From Paramecium tetraurelia (taxonomy: Eukaryota > Ciliophora > Oligohymenophorea > Peniculida > Parameciidae), in the NCBI RefSeq assembly GCF_000165425.1, contig NW_001799588.1, positions 4,920 through 68,919 on the forward strand: 64,000 nt of DNA. The letters are read 5' to 3'. Positions 12,341 to 22,306 of the stretch are shown here, one piece after another (the stretch's first letter is position 1; every line of letters starts with the position of its first letter). The position numbers and the translations under genes are program-made. The notes under the pieces were generated by a model. It saw only the letters and a list, made by a program, of their open reading frames with translations, was not told the DNA's origin and made no database searches.

Positions 12341-12862
12341 TTTCTGTAGAATTTTGTATCGAAAATATTATATGATTTTATACTAAAACCAAAAGTGATA
12401 ATATGGAATACAACCAGAAATTATCAAAGTATTTTAATGAGTGTATTTGTTTTTTCCTTAATGAGAACTTTGTAAATAATAAAATCAATATGAGCTAAAA
12501 CTCTTAACCTTTGCTTTTTTATTTCGAAAATACATTAAATAATTACATAATAGCCCAATCTTTCCTCGTACTATTTTACATTAAATGATAAGGGGAAAGA
12601 AAGAGTAATAAATTGATATCTAAGTTAAAACACTAACAAATTATGTAAAATCTAACCTTAAATTGATTAATTTTATTAAAGTATTTATTTAATAAAATGA
12701 ATATTAATAAGGCTTGCACATTCAAATTTATGTTGTAAAACTCTTTCTATTTGATTATTAAACAAAAAATAAGTTAAGGGAATATTATAAACAAGTTTTG
12801 TTTGCTAGATCTAATTAAACCTATAAAATAATTAAAAGAAATTAAATTAAATAATCGGAATA
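12341..12862. other. divergent intergenic region
   Basis: 522 bp separate the start codons of the GPCR-PIPK gene (-) and the Arf-like gene (+). It is AT-rich with no coding frame and probably holds both promoters. This is the longest divergent spacer among the gene pairs here. Confidence 0.5.
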
Positions 12863-13336
12863 ATGGGTTAAATTTCTTGTTTTTAAGGAAATGAATTAAC
12901 AGAGTTTAATGTATTATTACTTGGCCCATCTGGATCTGGAAAGACAAGAATTGTGACAGAAAAAACTTTAGGACCTACAATTAGTAATGAAAAATTTAAT
13001 TTTATAGAGCTATAAAAGCACTTAATAAAATTGAATGATAACCATGGATTGAATTTTTATGACACCCCTGGGATTCTTAGTTTATTCAAATAATGTCTGA
13101 ATTAGGATATTATACAAAGTGTTGATATCATTGCGTGTTTTCCTAATTCAGAACAATACAAGGACTATATAAAAGAATTATTACAAAATAATACAAAGTT
13201 ATTCAAATAGATTCCATTTTATGATATTCCAGGAGATTTAGACTCAAAGGAGATAAGGAATAAGATTTATTTGTTTATTTTATCATAGAGTAAAAGAAAA
13301 TCAAAAAAACCAAGTTATAATTAAGAAATTGTCTGA
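12863..13336 (+). CDS. small Arf/Ras-type G protein, divergent
   Basis: 157 aa, no intron. The N-terminus MGQISCF fits N-myristoylation plus palmitoylation. It has a P-loop (LLGPSGSGKTRIV) and a DTPG motif in the DxxG position (NFYDTPGIL), but the Thr of switch I and an NKxD base-recognition motif are not clear. The order myristoylated N-terminus, P-loop, DxxG resembles Arf/Arl or SRP-receptor-beta-like proteins. It lacks the C-terminal Cys prenylation box of Ras/Rab. Expected at a membrane. Nucleotide specificity is uncertain because the G4 motif is missing or degenerate. Confidence 0.7.
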
Positions 13337-13382
13337 TTTTGATCAATTTATTGTTTATGTTTCTTATATAAATGATAATCCA

Positions 13383-14563
13383 TCATTTTTTTACCATAAT
13401 CTTATGCGGATCAACATTTGATCCACATAATACAATTAAACATGAAAGACGCCCTATAGGATAGTTCATAAAGCCAGCATAAGCTAATGCTGCAGCTCCT
13501 TCAACAATAAGTTTGTGCTCATTTAATAATTTTAGTTAGGCTTCTAATATTTGATCTTCTTTCACTAAAACCCAATCATCAACCAGATGCTTGCAAATTT
13601 CAATCGTGATAGCATTTTCTTCAACTCCACCAGAGGTTCCATCAGATAGAGTGTCAAGCAATTTGTATTCTCCTTTATTACGTAATATCTAATTGTATTT
13701 TTAAATTTACATTGTACATAGCTGCATTATCTTTTGGTTAAACTCCAATAATTTTAGTACCCTTATTTTTTAGATACTTAAAATATAAGGCAATTCCTCC
13801 TATCAAACCACCGCCCCCGCATGAGACAAATATAAAATCGAGTTCTTCATTTTAAGCGTTAAAACTACATAAACATATAGAATTACTATTAATCTATTTC
13901 TTCTCCTATAGTGCAACTACCCAAAATCATATTTATATCATTATAAGGAGAGGCATAAGAGCAATTATGCTTTTCTGCGTATTATCGAGCTTTTTATTCA
14001 CTTTCAACACAGTCCTAGCCTGCATAAATTATGGGACAAGTAATTTCTTTTAATTTATCTCTATTTACATTTTTAGGTACAAATATGATTAAATTAGATT
14101 TATCAAGTTCTTCTTAAGAGTATTATTATTGTTATTATTATAATTCCTAATAATCAGGTTGAGGAGTTGGAGTATTGTATTCGTTTGATTAAATCTATTA
14201 AATTTATTTGTAATCCTGTTAAAAAATTTCACTCTAATTCTTTGTTTCTTCTGAACAACTTTTGTAAGCATAAAAACAAGCTTTTGCAAAATTACCTGTA
14301 CTAGCAACGACAATTTATTGATTTGGCTGATCTTAAAAGTATAGAAAAGCTCCTCTAATTTTAAAACTTCCAGATGTTTAATGACTTTCAAGTTTTAAAT
14401 AAGTTTTATCTTTGATTTTTAGGATTGGTGTATTGATAATTGGAGATATATCTGATTTAAGCGTCTGATGGGCCACTGGAAATTTCTTTTTAACTTTTTT
14501 AAGGAATTCTTATGAGATAGTATCTAAGAGAGGTTTTCTAGAGGTAGAACAATCTAATCCCAT
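13383..14563 (-). CDS. Ser/Thr dehydratase-family PLP enzyme (serine racemase/threonine dehydratase-like)
   Basis: 378 aa after two 22-nt introns (13865-13886, 13689-13710). The PLP-lysine motif is SGSFKIRGA (Lys68). ASTGNFAKA matches the substrate-binding loop (usually SxGNHAQA), SCGGGGLIGG is the phosphate-binding glycine loop, and LCGSNVD is the C-terminal cofactor strand. The fold type II enzymes deaminate or racemise serine and threonine in the cytosol. Odd: a Gln-rich insertion of about 50 residues after ASTGNFAKACFYAYK, with a run of TAA codons read as Gln. In addition the N-terminus MGLDCS could be myristoylated, unusual for the family. The start codon lies only 27 bp from the divergent COX20-like gene. 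Confidence 0.85.
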
Positions 14564-14590
14564 TTTTAATTTATATATTAATAATAAATT
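14564..14590. promoter_or_regulatory. 27-bp divergent start-to-start spacer
   Basis: Only 27 bp of A/T-rich sequence lie between the ATG of the dehydratase gene (-) and the ATG of the COX20-like gene (+). Any shared promoter must overlap one or both 5' ends. Confidence 0.4.
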
Positions 14591-15102
14591 ATGAGTGAAG
14601 AGGAATAAGTTAATGGAAAATTTGATTATTTAAAAGCCAAATATGTTTTTAGATTCCCTTTTACAGTAACTGCATTAAAATGGGGATTCGGATTATGTAT
14701 GATATTAATAAATTGATGCAATTTATACATTTTTTGGAATTCATCAATATATAAAATCAAGAGATGGATGGCTAGTATGAGATGGTTTATTTGGGGTAAT
14801 GTTTTAACTACTTTACCTATTTGGGGTTTCTTTATGATGAAATATTCATTCTATAGCAGCACATTAAGGAAATTTGAATCTGAATAATCAAGATAATATG
14901 AAATTTAAGGTTAACGAGAGTTTATTTGGCTAATAAGATGGGAATAGATCCAGAAAGCAGTGATGAGGATCTTTTGAAGTAAAATATATATCTATGATTT
15001 AGAGAGTATCAGAAGAAGAGTGAAAAAATAAAGGAAAAAAATAACCTCTTGGACAAATTGCTAGTTGGAGTTGAATTTTCTTAATTTGAGTTTCCTAAGT
15101 GA
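14591..15102 (+). pseudogene. COX20-like (cytochrome oxidase assembly) gene with frame breaks
   Basis: The starting frame reads MSEEEQVNGKFDYLKAKYVF and RFPFTVTALKWGFGL, then meets TGA at 14714. A second frame gives DAIYTFFGIHQYIKSRDGW. The first frame resumes with SMRWFIWGNVLTTLPIWGFF and QSRQYEIQ. A third gives VYLANKMGIDPESSDEDLLK, then a 24-nt intron and a coiled tail ending FSQFEFPK. Two hydrophobic segments separated by a short loop, followed by a charged tail, fit COX20/FAM36A, an inner-membrane chaperone of COX2. No set of small GT-AG introns joins the frames, so it is either a decaying duplicate or has assembly indels. A 28-nt segment bounded by TA near 14697 would restore part of the frame if removed. 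Confidence 0.55.
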
Positions 15103-15283
15103 ATTATTAAATATTATAATTGGTTTAGAAGCACTATAAACTAATTAACATCATATAATTAATATGAATAATTTATTAAAATATTTCATAATTATTATTA
15201 TCATTGCGTAATTTTACTATTTAAAAACATTCTTGTAAATTATTATGGCACACATTTATTATTTTGTTTAAATTAATATCTAC

Positions 15284-16617
15284 ATGGAAGGAATTTTAAG
15301 TTAAGCTAAACAATATATTGGAACTATCAATCAGGCTGCGAAATACTATACAGTTGACAACATTTTCATCCACACTGGGTATAGAATCAACTATTCTACT
15401 CCTTGGCTAATACTAAAATCACTCTTTTAGAAACATAATGAACTTATCAATGTTTGGACTCATATTATAGGATCATTTCTTACCCTCCTGTTAATAATAT
15501 ACATTGTTAGTTATCATTATGATTATAGAAAAAGATTAGAATAAGACATTGATCAAATATTTAGTTTTAATTCAACTCAATATTCAACTTCAATTAACAA
15601 CCAAAACATAGAGGCAGATAAACTCAAATACGAAGAAATTTTTAATAAAATTGATCATTTTCAAAATTCAATGCTTACTTCTGAATCTTACAAAGAGATT
15701 GTTCATTTAATGAAAATTACAATAGAAATACTCCATTTTGAAGAAGTAAAAGAATACACAATTGTATTCTAAAATAAATTTAATTTATTTAAAGATAAAA
15801 TAATATAAGAAGTAAATATTATTCAATATCATTAAGATCGACAGTGAACAATTCGATTGGGTCGAAATCTACAAGCATGACTATTCCCATACTTCTATTT
15901 TGAAATAAGAACAATTTCTCAGGAAAAATTCTGATCCTTATAATGTTTCAAGATGGCCCATAGTTGTATTTTTGATCAGTGGTTTGATGTGTATGACAGG
16001 TTCAGCATTATTCCATCTTTTTTATTAAATGAGCGAAGCAGCTAATAAATATCTTATGAGAGTTGATTATGGTAGTATTTCACTGCTTATTTTGGGTTCT
16101 TGCTTTCCTCCATTTTATTATGGATTTTATTGTGATACATTTTTGAGATACTTTTATCTGATTACTGTTGGATCAGCTTGTTTGGCAGCTTACATTGTTT
16201 CTATTTTTGATTTCATTCATACTGAAAAGTGGAGAAAAATTAAAGGCCTTATGTATGGATCTTTAGGGTTATTCGCAGGTGTTCCAGCTTTTCACCTTTA
16301 CTTAAGAGAGTATAAATTTCTTTTAATTTCAAATAGATTTTATAGAGAGGATATTTCAGATTATTTACCATTCAAACACTCATTTATATTTTATATTTTG
16401 ATGGGATCAAGTTACTTATTTGGTTTGGCTTTGTATACTTTAAGAATTCCTGAGAGGTTTATGCCAGGCAAATTTGATATTTTTGTAATGATCAATTTTA
16501 TTTTAGGGTCATAGTCATTAATGGTGGCATTGTTTTGTTTTTTTAGGAGTCTTTTTCCATTATTTTGGTTCTATATACAACATGGGAGATAGAAAATTTA
16601 CATTTTGTCTAATTTGA
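15284..16617 (+). CDS. PAQR-family seven-helix receptor (adiponectin/progestin receptor type)
   Basis: 428 aa after two introns (15812-15836, ending AAG; 16485-16506). The amphipathic entry motif HTGYRINYSTPWLILKSL and the block HNELINVWTHIIG mark the start of the PAQR core. GSALFHLFYQMS carries the first conserved Ser/His, and FGHSHQWWH supplies the two His of the zinc site in the last helix. Between the first and second helix is an unusually long cytosolic insertion of about 140 residues. PAQR proteins are zinc-dependent membrane hydrolases, many with ceramidase-like activity. The start ATG at 15284 was chosen because the upstream in-frame ATG adds only hydrophobic AT-rich sequence. Confidence 0.88.
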
Positions 16618-16645
16618 ATTATTTATTATTATATTATAGTATTTA

Positions 16646-17891
16646 TCAGTTCTTTAAATTCTAGTATTGAAATGATTTTGAATTAGGAGTGATATTTGAA
16701 AATGTCATTTCTCCAGTACTTAGTCTTTGTTAATTAATTTTTTAAAGTCCTTATAAGACTCTCTAGCCGTTTTCTTTGCCATTGGATCTTCCTCTTCTTT
16801 AAATCTCGGCATTCATCACAAATATCTAGTTTTCCAAATTGTTAATTATTATTTTATACTCTGCCACTTATTCTGACAACGCATTTGCTTGTTATTAAAA
16901 GTCTTCTGAATAACTAAAAATGATTAATAATGAAGGAATACTTTTATGCTAATAAATCTAGTTGATTTTGTAATTACAGATTTTCAGAATATAATTATTA
17001 TGCTTAATTTTGTAAATCATTTACTTAAATTTCTAAATGATGAATTATCTCATCTTTATTTTCTTATTATTATTCAAATTCTTCTTATAACTCTTATTTT
17101 TCTTTAGCGAACTACTCTGCTAAATTTGACAATTATTTCTAAAAGTTTTACTCAATTTCTTTTTCTTTCTTGCTTAATTGATCAAATAAATAATTATTTT
17201 GCTCCTTAATTTCATTCATTTAAAGTTGTAATTCTTAATAGATAGATAATTTTGATTCTTAGAAACTCTTACTTTATAACTGAGCAATCAATGATTATTA
17301 TTCTTATTCTTTAATTAAAACTTATAGTTTGTATTCTTAAAATTATTATTATAATGACTCTTATTCTCTATTCAATTTTTATAATAATCTCTTTGTTTCA
17401 TCTAATTGATTATTATACAATTCATTTTATTATGTTAAATTCTCATTCTGTAATTATAGCTCTTCTAATTTTTATTCTAACTGATGAGTTTATTATATGG
17501 AATCAAGATTTTCTTGATAACTGTGCTTCATAATAATTTTTTCTAATTTTTCCTAGAGTTCTTTCTTATCATTCAATAATTTAGAGATAGAACATTATTA
17601 TTATGCCAAGAGATTTTGATACTGTTCAAATTTCATCTCATAGTAATATTTATCAGCATATGCTTAGGACAATCTTTAAATCTCATTTTCCTATAAACAA
17701 ATAGATTTTTGAACTTCTGGATCCTTACTAAAAATGACACTTTATTCATTAGTTTCTTGATCATTGTAATTAGTGCTATTGTCATCAATATTTGAAAACT
17801 AAGAGGTTTTTTCGAATTATTATTGATGCTCCTCAATGTAACTATGATCATAAGCCTTATTTTCATAAGAATGGGTTTTATCAGTCAACAT
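16646..17891 (-). CDS. long Gln-rich coiled-coil protein
   Basis: 405 aa after one 28-nt intron (16914-16941). From about residue 100 to 350 it is a heptad-rich coiled coil full of Gln (mostly TAA/TAG) and Glu. The tail GRSNGKENGQRVLQGLQKIN and GEMTFSNITPNSKSFQYQ is polar. Start at 17891 (MLTDKTHSYENKA) is preferred. An in-frame ATG at 17963 would add 24 hydrophobic, AT-rich residues that look untranslated. It is convergent with the PAQR gene, 28 bp between stops. Probably a cytoskeletal or scaffold protein; no specific family recognised. Confidence 0.75.
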
Positions 17892-18049
17892 TAACGAATT
17901 TATTTTATTAATTAAAAATATATTAAATGAATCAAATAGAAATGTAGAAATGTTATAAGTCATTTTATTGCTAGTACTTTGTTTAAATATATACAAGTAT
18001 AAATACATGAAATTATCTTATTTTATATAGAAATAAAAATTATTAAAAT

Positions 18050-18892
18050 ATGTCTGAGAATATCTAAAATAGAGTGTCTTCTATCTTTGAGAAATTAAAC
18101 AACATTTCCTCTAGTGTTCAGGATGAGTAATAATTTATTTGATGATTAAGAAAGAACAATCGTTTTCATGCAATCAGTTAATTGATCATGGCTTTTGAAG
18201 CATAATTACAACATTAGTCCGATTAAAAGGAGGAGAAGTTTACTTACATTGCTGCCAAAGTCAGACAGATAACTGAATTTTTAGAATAAGAACAGGAGAA
18301 GTATTTGAATAATTATACATTAAGTCGCGAAAGACAAGAAACAGAAACATTCAAATTAATTACAGACTTGGAAAGGCATGCAAGAAGATTGATTGAATAA
18401 AACTCTAAAGAGAGAGTAGAGTAAGAAAAAAAGGTTGTGTATTCAATTGGATAATAAATTGAATCCTTGCAATAGGATGTAACTAAAGAAGGATTGGTAA
18501 CAAATATATTAATTTAGGCATAATCAATATCTCATGAATATATTGATTCTTATTTGAATGAAGATTTACCAAAAATTGCTGATGAATTGTAAAATGAAAT
18601 CACAGAAAGAAAGGATGTAGAGGAAAACATTTATCATTAATTTGTCGAATAGTTAAATGATTTAAGATCACTATTTGAAAAGTAATTAAAAATTTATATT
18701 TAAAGAGAAAAAAAAGAGAGAGAAATAAAAGAAGAGGAAATTGTGGAAAGTTTAAGAGAGATCTCAAATAGAATCTAAGAGTAATTGAGAAAAACAAGAG
18801 GAGAAAGGGAAAAGACAGAGGAGACATTAGTCACATTAGTTGAAAAAGTTATTGAAAAACTGAAAAGAGAAATGTTAGAAATGAATTTATGA
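18050..18892 (+). CDS. SF-assemblin (striated fibre protein)
   Basis: 272 aa after one 24-nt intron (18127-18150). Almost the whole protein is a segmented alpha-helical rod with the spacing of SF-assemblins, starting NRVSSIFEKLNNISSSVQ and continuing FEAQLQHQSDQKEEKFTYI and VEEKVVYSIGQQIE-type segments. In ciliates SF-assemblins build striated rootlets such as the kinetodesmal fibre attached to basal bodies. The length is that of the family (about 270-290 residues). It starts 158 bp from the divergent coiled-coil gene. Confidence 0.78.
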
Positions 18893-19354
18893 ATAAAATA
18901 TAATTCAGAGTTTATAAGAAAATATGTTATTGAACATTTTTTCTGGAAGAATAAAATATTTGATTTTAGTTTTAAAAGGGTCAAAAGTTTGACTTCCATC
19001 AATACATTACTGATTTCTGTGTTGAACAATAACACTTCTCACTGCTTTATCTATAATCATTTATTTTTTTCTCATTTGAGTTTGAAAGGGGAGAATAAAT
19101 TTTTGAATTTATGTATTATTTTTTAATAAAGTCTAATAAATGGTCAACTGAAAGTTCAAGTTAAGATATCAATATGATTACCAAATTCTATTATCATAAA
19201 AACAAAGAGAACAATTTATCTGATTTCTTTATTATTAAATGAAACAACCCTAAAATATAAATACATTAAATATGCTACAAAAGAATAAATTTTTTGCTTT
19301 TAGTATTATTTTAATATTCATAATTATATTAAAAATTAATGCATCAATTAATTA
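18893..19354. other. AT-rich spacer
   Basis: No coding frame recognised on either strand; an ATG at 19273 opens only a hydrophobic AT-rich frame ending at TGA. Confidence 0.4.
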
Positions 19355-20586
19355 ATGTTTGATATAGTAATTGCGTTTTTGAAATCCCATTATCTTCGGT
19401 GCTTTTATAAATAGGCAGTTATTAAGATAATTGAAAAACAAAATTGCTTTTCAAACTATGAAATTTTAATATTTAATAATGCAAAATATTTTATTACCAT
19501 ATTCAAAGGAACTTTAAAGTAAAATAACTTCTTTATAAAAGAACTTGAAACTAGAATTGAAAATAAGGTTTAGAGTGGAGTATATTCAAATCCACTATAA
19601 GGTAAATACATAAATAACTTAAGAACAAATGCAAAGAGCAAAACTAAATATCATTCGATTAGAATCCATTCATTTGAAAAAAAAAAAATTAAGTTCCAAT
19701 TACAATGAAAAGCTTTAGAAATTAAATGAAAAATTATCTAACCAAATGGAAACAAGTTAGCAGAAAAAAGAAGAAAAATTAAATGCATTACAGAATAAAT
19801 TGAAAAAACTTAATTAACCAAAAAAACCTCTTTAAATGTCATTTCAAGAAGAGACTAGCAACAGATAATCAGAGTCTCCAATTAAGAAGGAAATATTATA
19901 GACTCCTTAAAACAAGGCTGTTTAGAAATAGGAGATTCATGAGCATAAAATTCAAAAGATCAAATTAGCTGAACCCAAAAAGGTTAATGAAGTAAGATTA
20001 ATGGATTATTAAAGAATGAATTATTCGATTAATTAAATAGGAGTATGGATGCAGCAAAGTAAAGGAAATCTGAAAGAATTGATATTATTAAAAAAAAGTT
20101 GCATGGTCAAGATGAGATTGTATTGAGTGTTATAGACTTTAGGTTCATTAACATATGGAAAAGTCGTAAAAAAATAAAGAAGAATTAGAATAGTAAAGAT
20201 TAAATTAGATTTATCAGAAATTATTGCATCTAGCATAAAGGACTTAGGAGAAATAAATGAAACAGCAGAGTAAAGAAAGAAGAAAATCAATGCATTAGGA
20301 ATTATCGAATAGTGGATCATAAAATAAATATAAGGAGTTGAAATAGTAAGATTCAAAAGCAGAATCAATTAGAACAGCGAGATCTGTTTAAAATGATTAT
20401 AAATTTATATAAGTGAGGCAGAGATTAGAAAAATTAAATATTGAAAGAGAAATGTAAGCTTAAAGCATTCTGGACAAACATTAGCAATATTCAACTAGAA
20501 TTCAATAAAATAAACAATTATTAGATGAATTAGCTAATACGTGTTAATATTATAATTTTAAGATCAAAGAATAATATTTGTTATGA
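19355..20586 (+). CDS. coiled-coil protein of unknown function
   Basis: 387 aa after three introns (19602-19623 ending AAG, 19992-20014, 20120-20142). The first 80 residues (MFDIVIAFLKSHYLRCFYKQ, then NNAKYFITIFKGTLKQNN) are mixed and may fold. The rest is charged coiled coil: KKKKLSSNYNEKLQKLNEKL, QLNRSMDAAKQRKSERIDII and QVRQRLEKLNIEREMQAQ. It ends in DELANTCQYYNFKIKEQYLL. With the first intron included, the frame is continuous across the 12-A run at 19677-19688. No domain is recognised. The start codon is the first ATG of the good frame, but an upstream exon cannot be excluded. Confidence 0.65.
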
Positions 20587-20667
20587 TTTATTTATTTATT
20601 ATACATATAAAAAATTGTCGAAGATAATTTACGCCTTATCAATTATATAAATAGATTGTTTTATTAT

Positions 20668-20689
20668 GCTCAAACAAAGCTCAAACAAA
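20668..20689. repeat. two tandem copies of an 11-bp unit
   Basis: gctcaaacaaa is repeated twice without a spacer and is followed by gctttg, so the junction also contains a caaagctttg palindrome. It lies in noncoding DNA between genes. Confidence 0.6.
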
Positions 20690-20793
20690 GCTTTGTTCTG
20701 ATGTAGCTAAAATGAAAGTTAAATCCATAATTAATTTAAAAACATATATTAGATTTTTAAACTTTGGAGTACAAGGAAGGTAATGTACTTTGA

Positions 20794-21060
20794 AATTAGA
20801 ATAAATTAGCTGCCAATCGATTGAGAGAACAATTGTGGAATAAAAAATAATTTAAAAAAATTAATAGTGAATAATAATGGAAGTAAATTAAACACCTGCA
20901 AATTAGAAATTGCTAGGTGCTTTATTCTAATATACCTATAAAAAGTAAACAAAACCCTTATTTAAGAGTAAAATCTCTTTCATAATAGAAAGATAAAAAT
21001 GGAATAATTACACTTGATTGGTTGGACAGGAAAATTTCAGAATGTTCCTAACAAATATGA
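20794..21060 (+). pseudogene. unassigned coding relic upstream of the trichocyst gene
   Basis: 88 codons stay open and look protein-like: NQNKLAANRLREQLWNKKQF, then KQNPYLRVKSLSQQKD and GIITLDWLDRKISE. There is no ATG start and it is preceded directly by TGA. Probably the end of a lost gene. Confidence 0.3.
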
Positions 21061-21160
21061 TTATTGCACATAGTATGCAGTTTAAATTAAATCCGTTTTT
21101 CATTATAGATTTTTTCATTTTAAAACTGATTTACACCATGGAAATTTATCATTATAATTA

Positions 21161-22256
21161 ATGAGAATCGCCTTGTGCTTATTAGTCATTTTAGCTGTTG
21201 CTAGTGCTACAACAAAATTCAATTTAGATTATTCTAAGAGGAAGGTCTATGACAGCTGTTTTAGCTGAAGTAGAAGCTAAATTGAAGAACAAATCACCAC
21301 TTGAAGCAATTTTGAATGTTTTAAGAGATTTCAGAGATGCAGTCAATACAGAATAAGTCAGTCATGATGAAATCTACAATATCTAACAAGTTGAATGTGA
21401 TTCTGAGAATTAATTCAGAAGTGCCGAAGTTCAAGATGCTAGCAATGTTCTTAGAGACTCAACAGCTGCTTTAAATGTTGCTTAAACATCAAAAATTAGA
21501 GCTACAAACCAATAAGAAGTCAACCAATAACAATATTTCTCAGCTCAAGAACATTTGACCTCTGTTTAAACTTCCGCTGAAGGTGAAGCTGGATATTTCA
21601 AGAAAAGAGGAAGAGATTATGAAGATGCTCTCCATGCCATTGATGAGGCTTCCGATATTTTGGCTTCCATTTATAGTGGATCAGGATCATTCCTTGAAAT
21701 TAGTAGAGTTGCTAAGAGTATGCTCCAAACAGCTTTCAGTATCAAAGAAACCACCAGATTCGCACCAATCTTCTATGCCTTTGCTTAATTGGCTACATAA
21801 GAAGGATAACTTGATGAATCAGCTCTTGAAAGAGTCGCTTAACTTTTGGAAACCTTAAGAGCCAATATCTAAGAAGCATATAATGATTATGCAGAATCAA
21901 ATGCTGTTTCAGTTGCAGCCTTTAATGACTAAAAAGAAAGATTAGGATAAACAATTGCCAGACTTGAAGCTTAAAATGAAAGACTTTAAAATAAATTAGA
22001 TTCATTGAATTAACAAATTGGATCCTAATCAGCTATTGCTTAAAGAGCTTCAGGAAAACTCTAAAGAAACCAATAACTTTGGGATTAAGCATAAGCCTTA
22101 TGCTCAACTTTTGCTAATGAATACAATTTTGCCACTTAAGCTAGAAGAAATGAAATCTAATTGGTTGCTTAATTAGAAGAACTCGTTGAATCCAGATTTA
22201 ACTAAGTTGATGATGAAAACCATGAAAGAAATTAAAGAATTGCTAGCCATGCTTGA
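21161..22256 (+). pseudogene. trichocyst matrix protein precursor, copy 1, with a +1 frameshift
   Basis: The signal peptide MRIALCLLVILAVASA is followed by TKFNLDYSKRK, and then the frame breaks. Compared with the intact copy at 49274, one extra base lies at 21243-21245 (aaggtctatg where aagtctatg is expected). Removing it opens the rest: MTAVLAEVEAKLKNKSPLEA, GYFKKRGRDYEDALHAIDEA, and so on to RNQRIASHA. The total length exceeds a multiple of 3 by exactly one. The downstream frame is otherwise undamaged over 330 codons, so the lesion is either very recent or a sequencing error. Trichocyst matrix proteins are proteolytically matured and crystallise in the exocytotic trichocyst. No intron. Confidence 0.85.
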
Positions 22257-22306
22257 TTTGATTTATTTCATTTTATTTCCATTAAATTTAAATTTATAAC
22301 AGAAAA

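Noticed and set aside
17041-17500. Possible CRISPR-like repetition in the Gln-rich coiled-coil gene
   Set aside because: The repetition is irregular TAA/TTA-rich coding of Gln/Leu, without constant repeats or spacers; CRISPR arrays are not expected in a ciliate nucleus.
18600-19035. Two hydrophobic - strand frames
   Set aside because: Antisense to the SF-assemblin coiled coil and its 3' flank; Leu/Phe richness is the mirror of Glu/Lys codons.
19677-19688. Frameshift at the 12-A run in the coiled-coil gene
   Set aside because: A 22-nt intron at 19602-19623 accounts exactly for the frame change, so no indel is needed.
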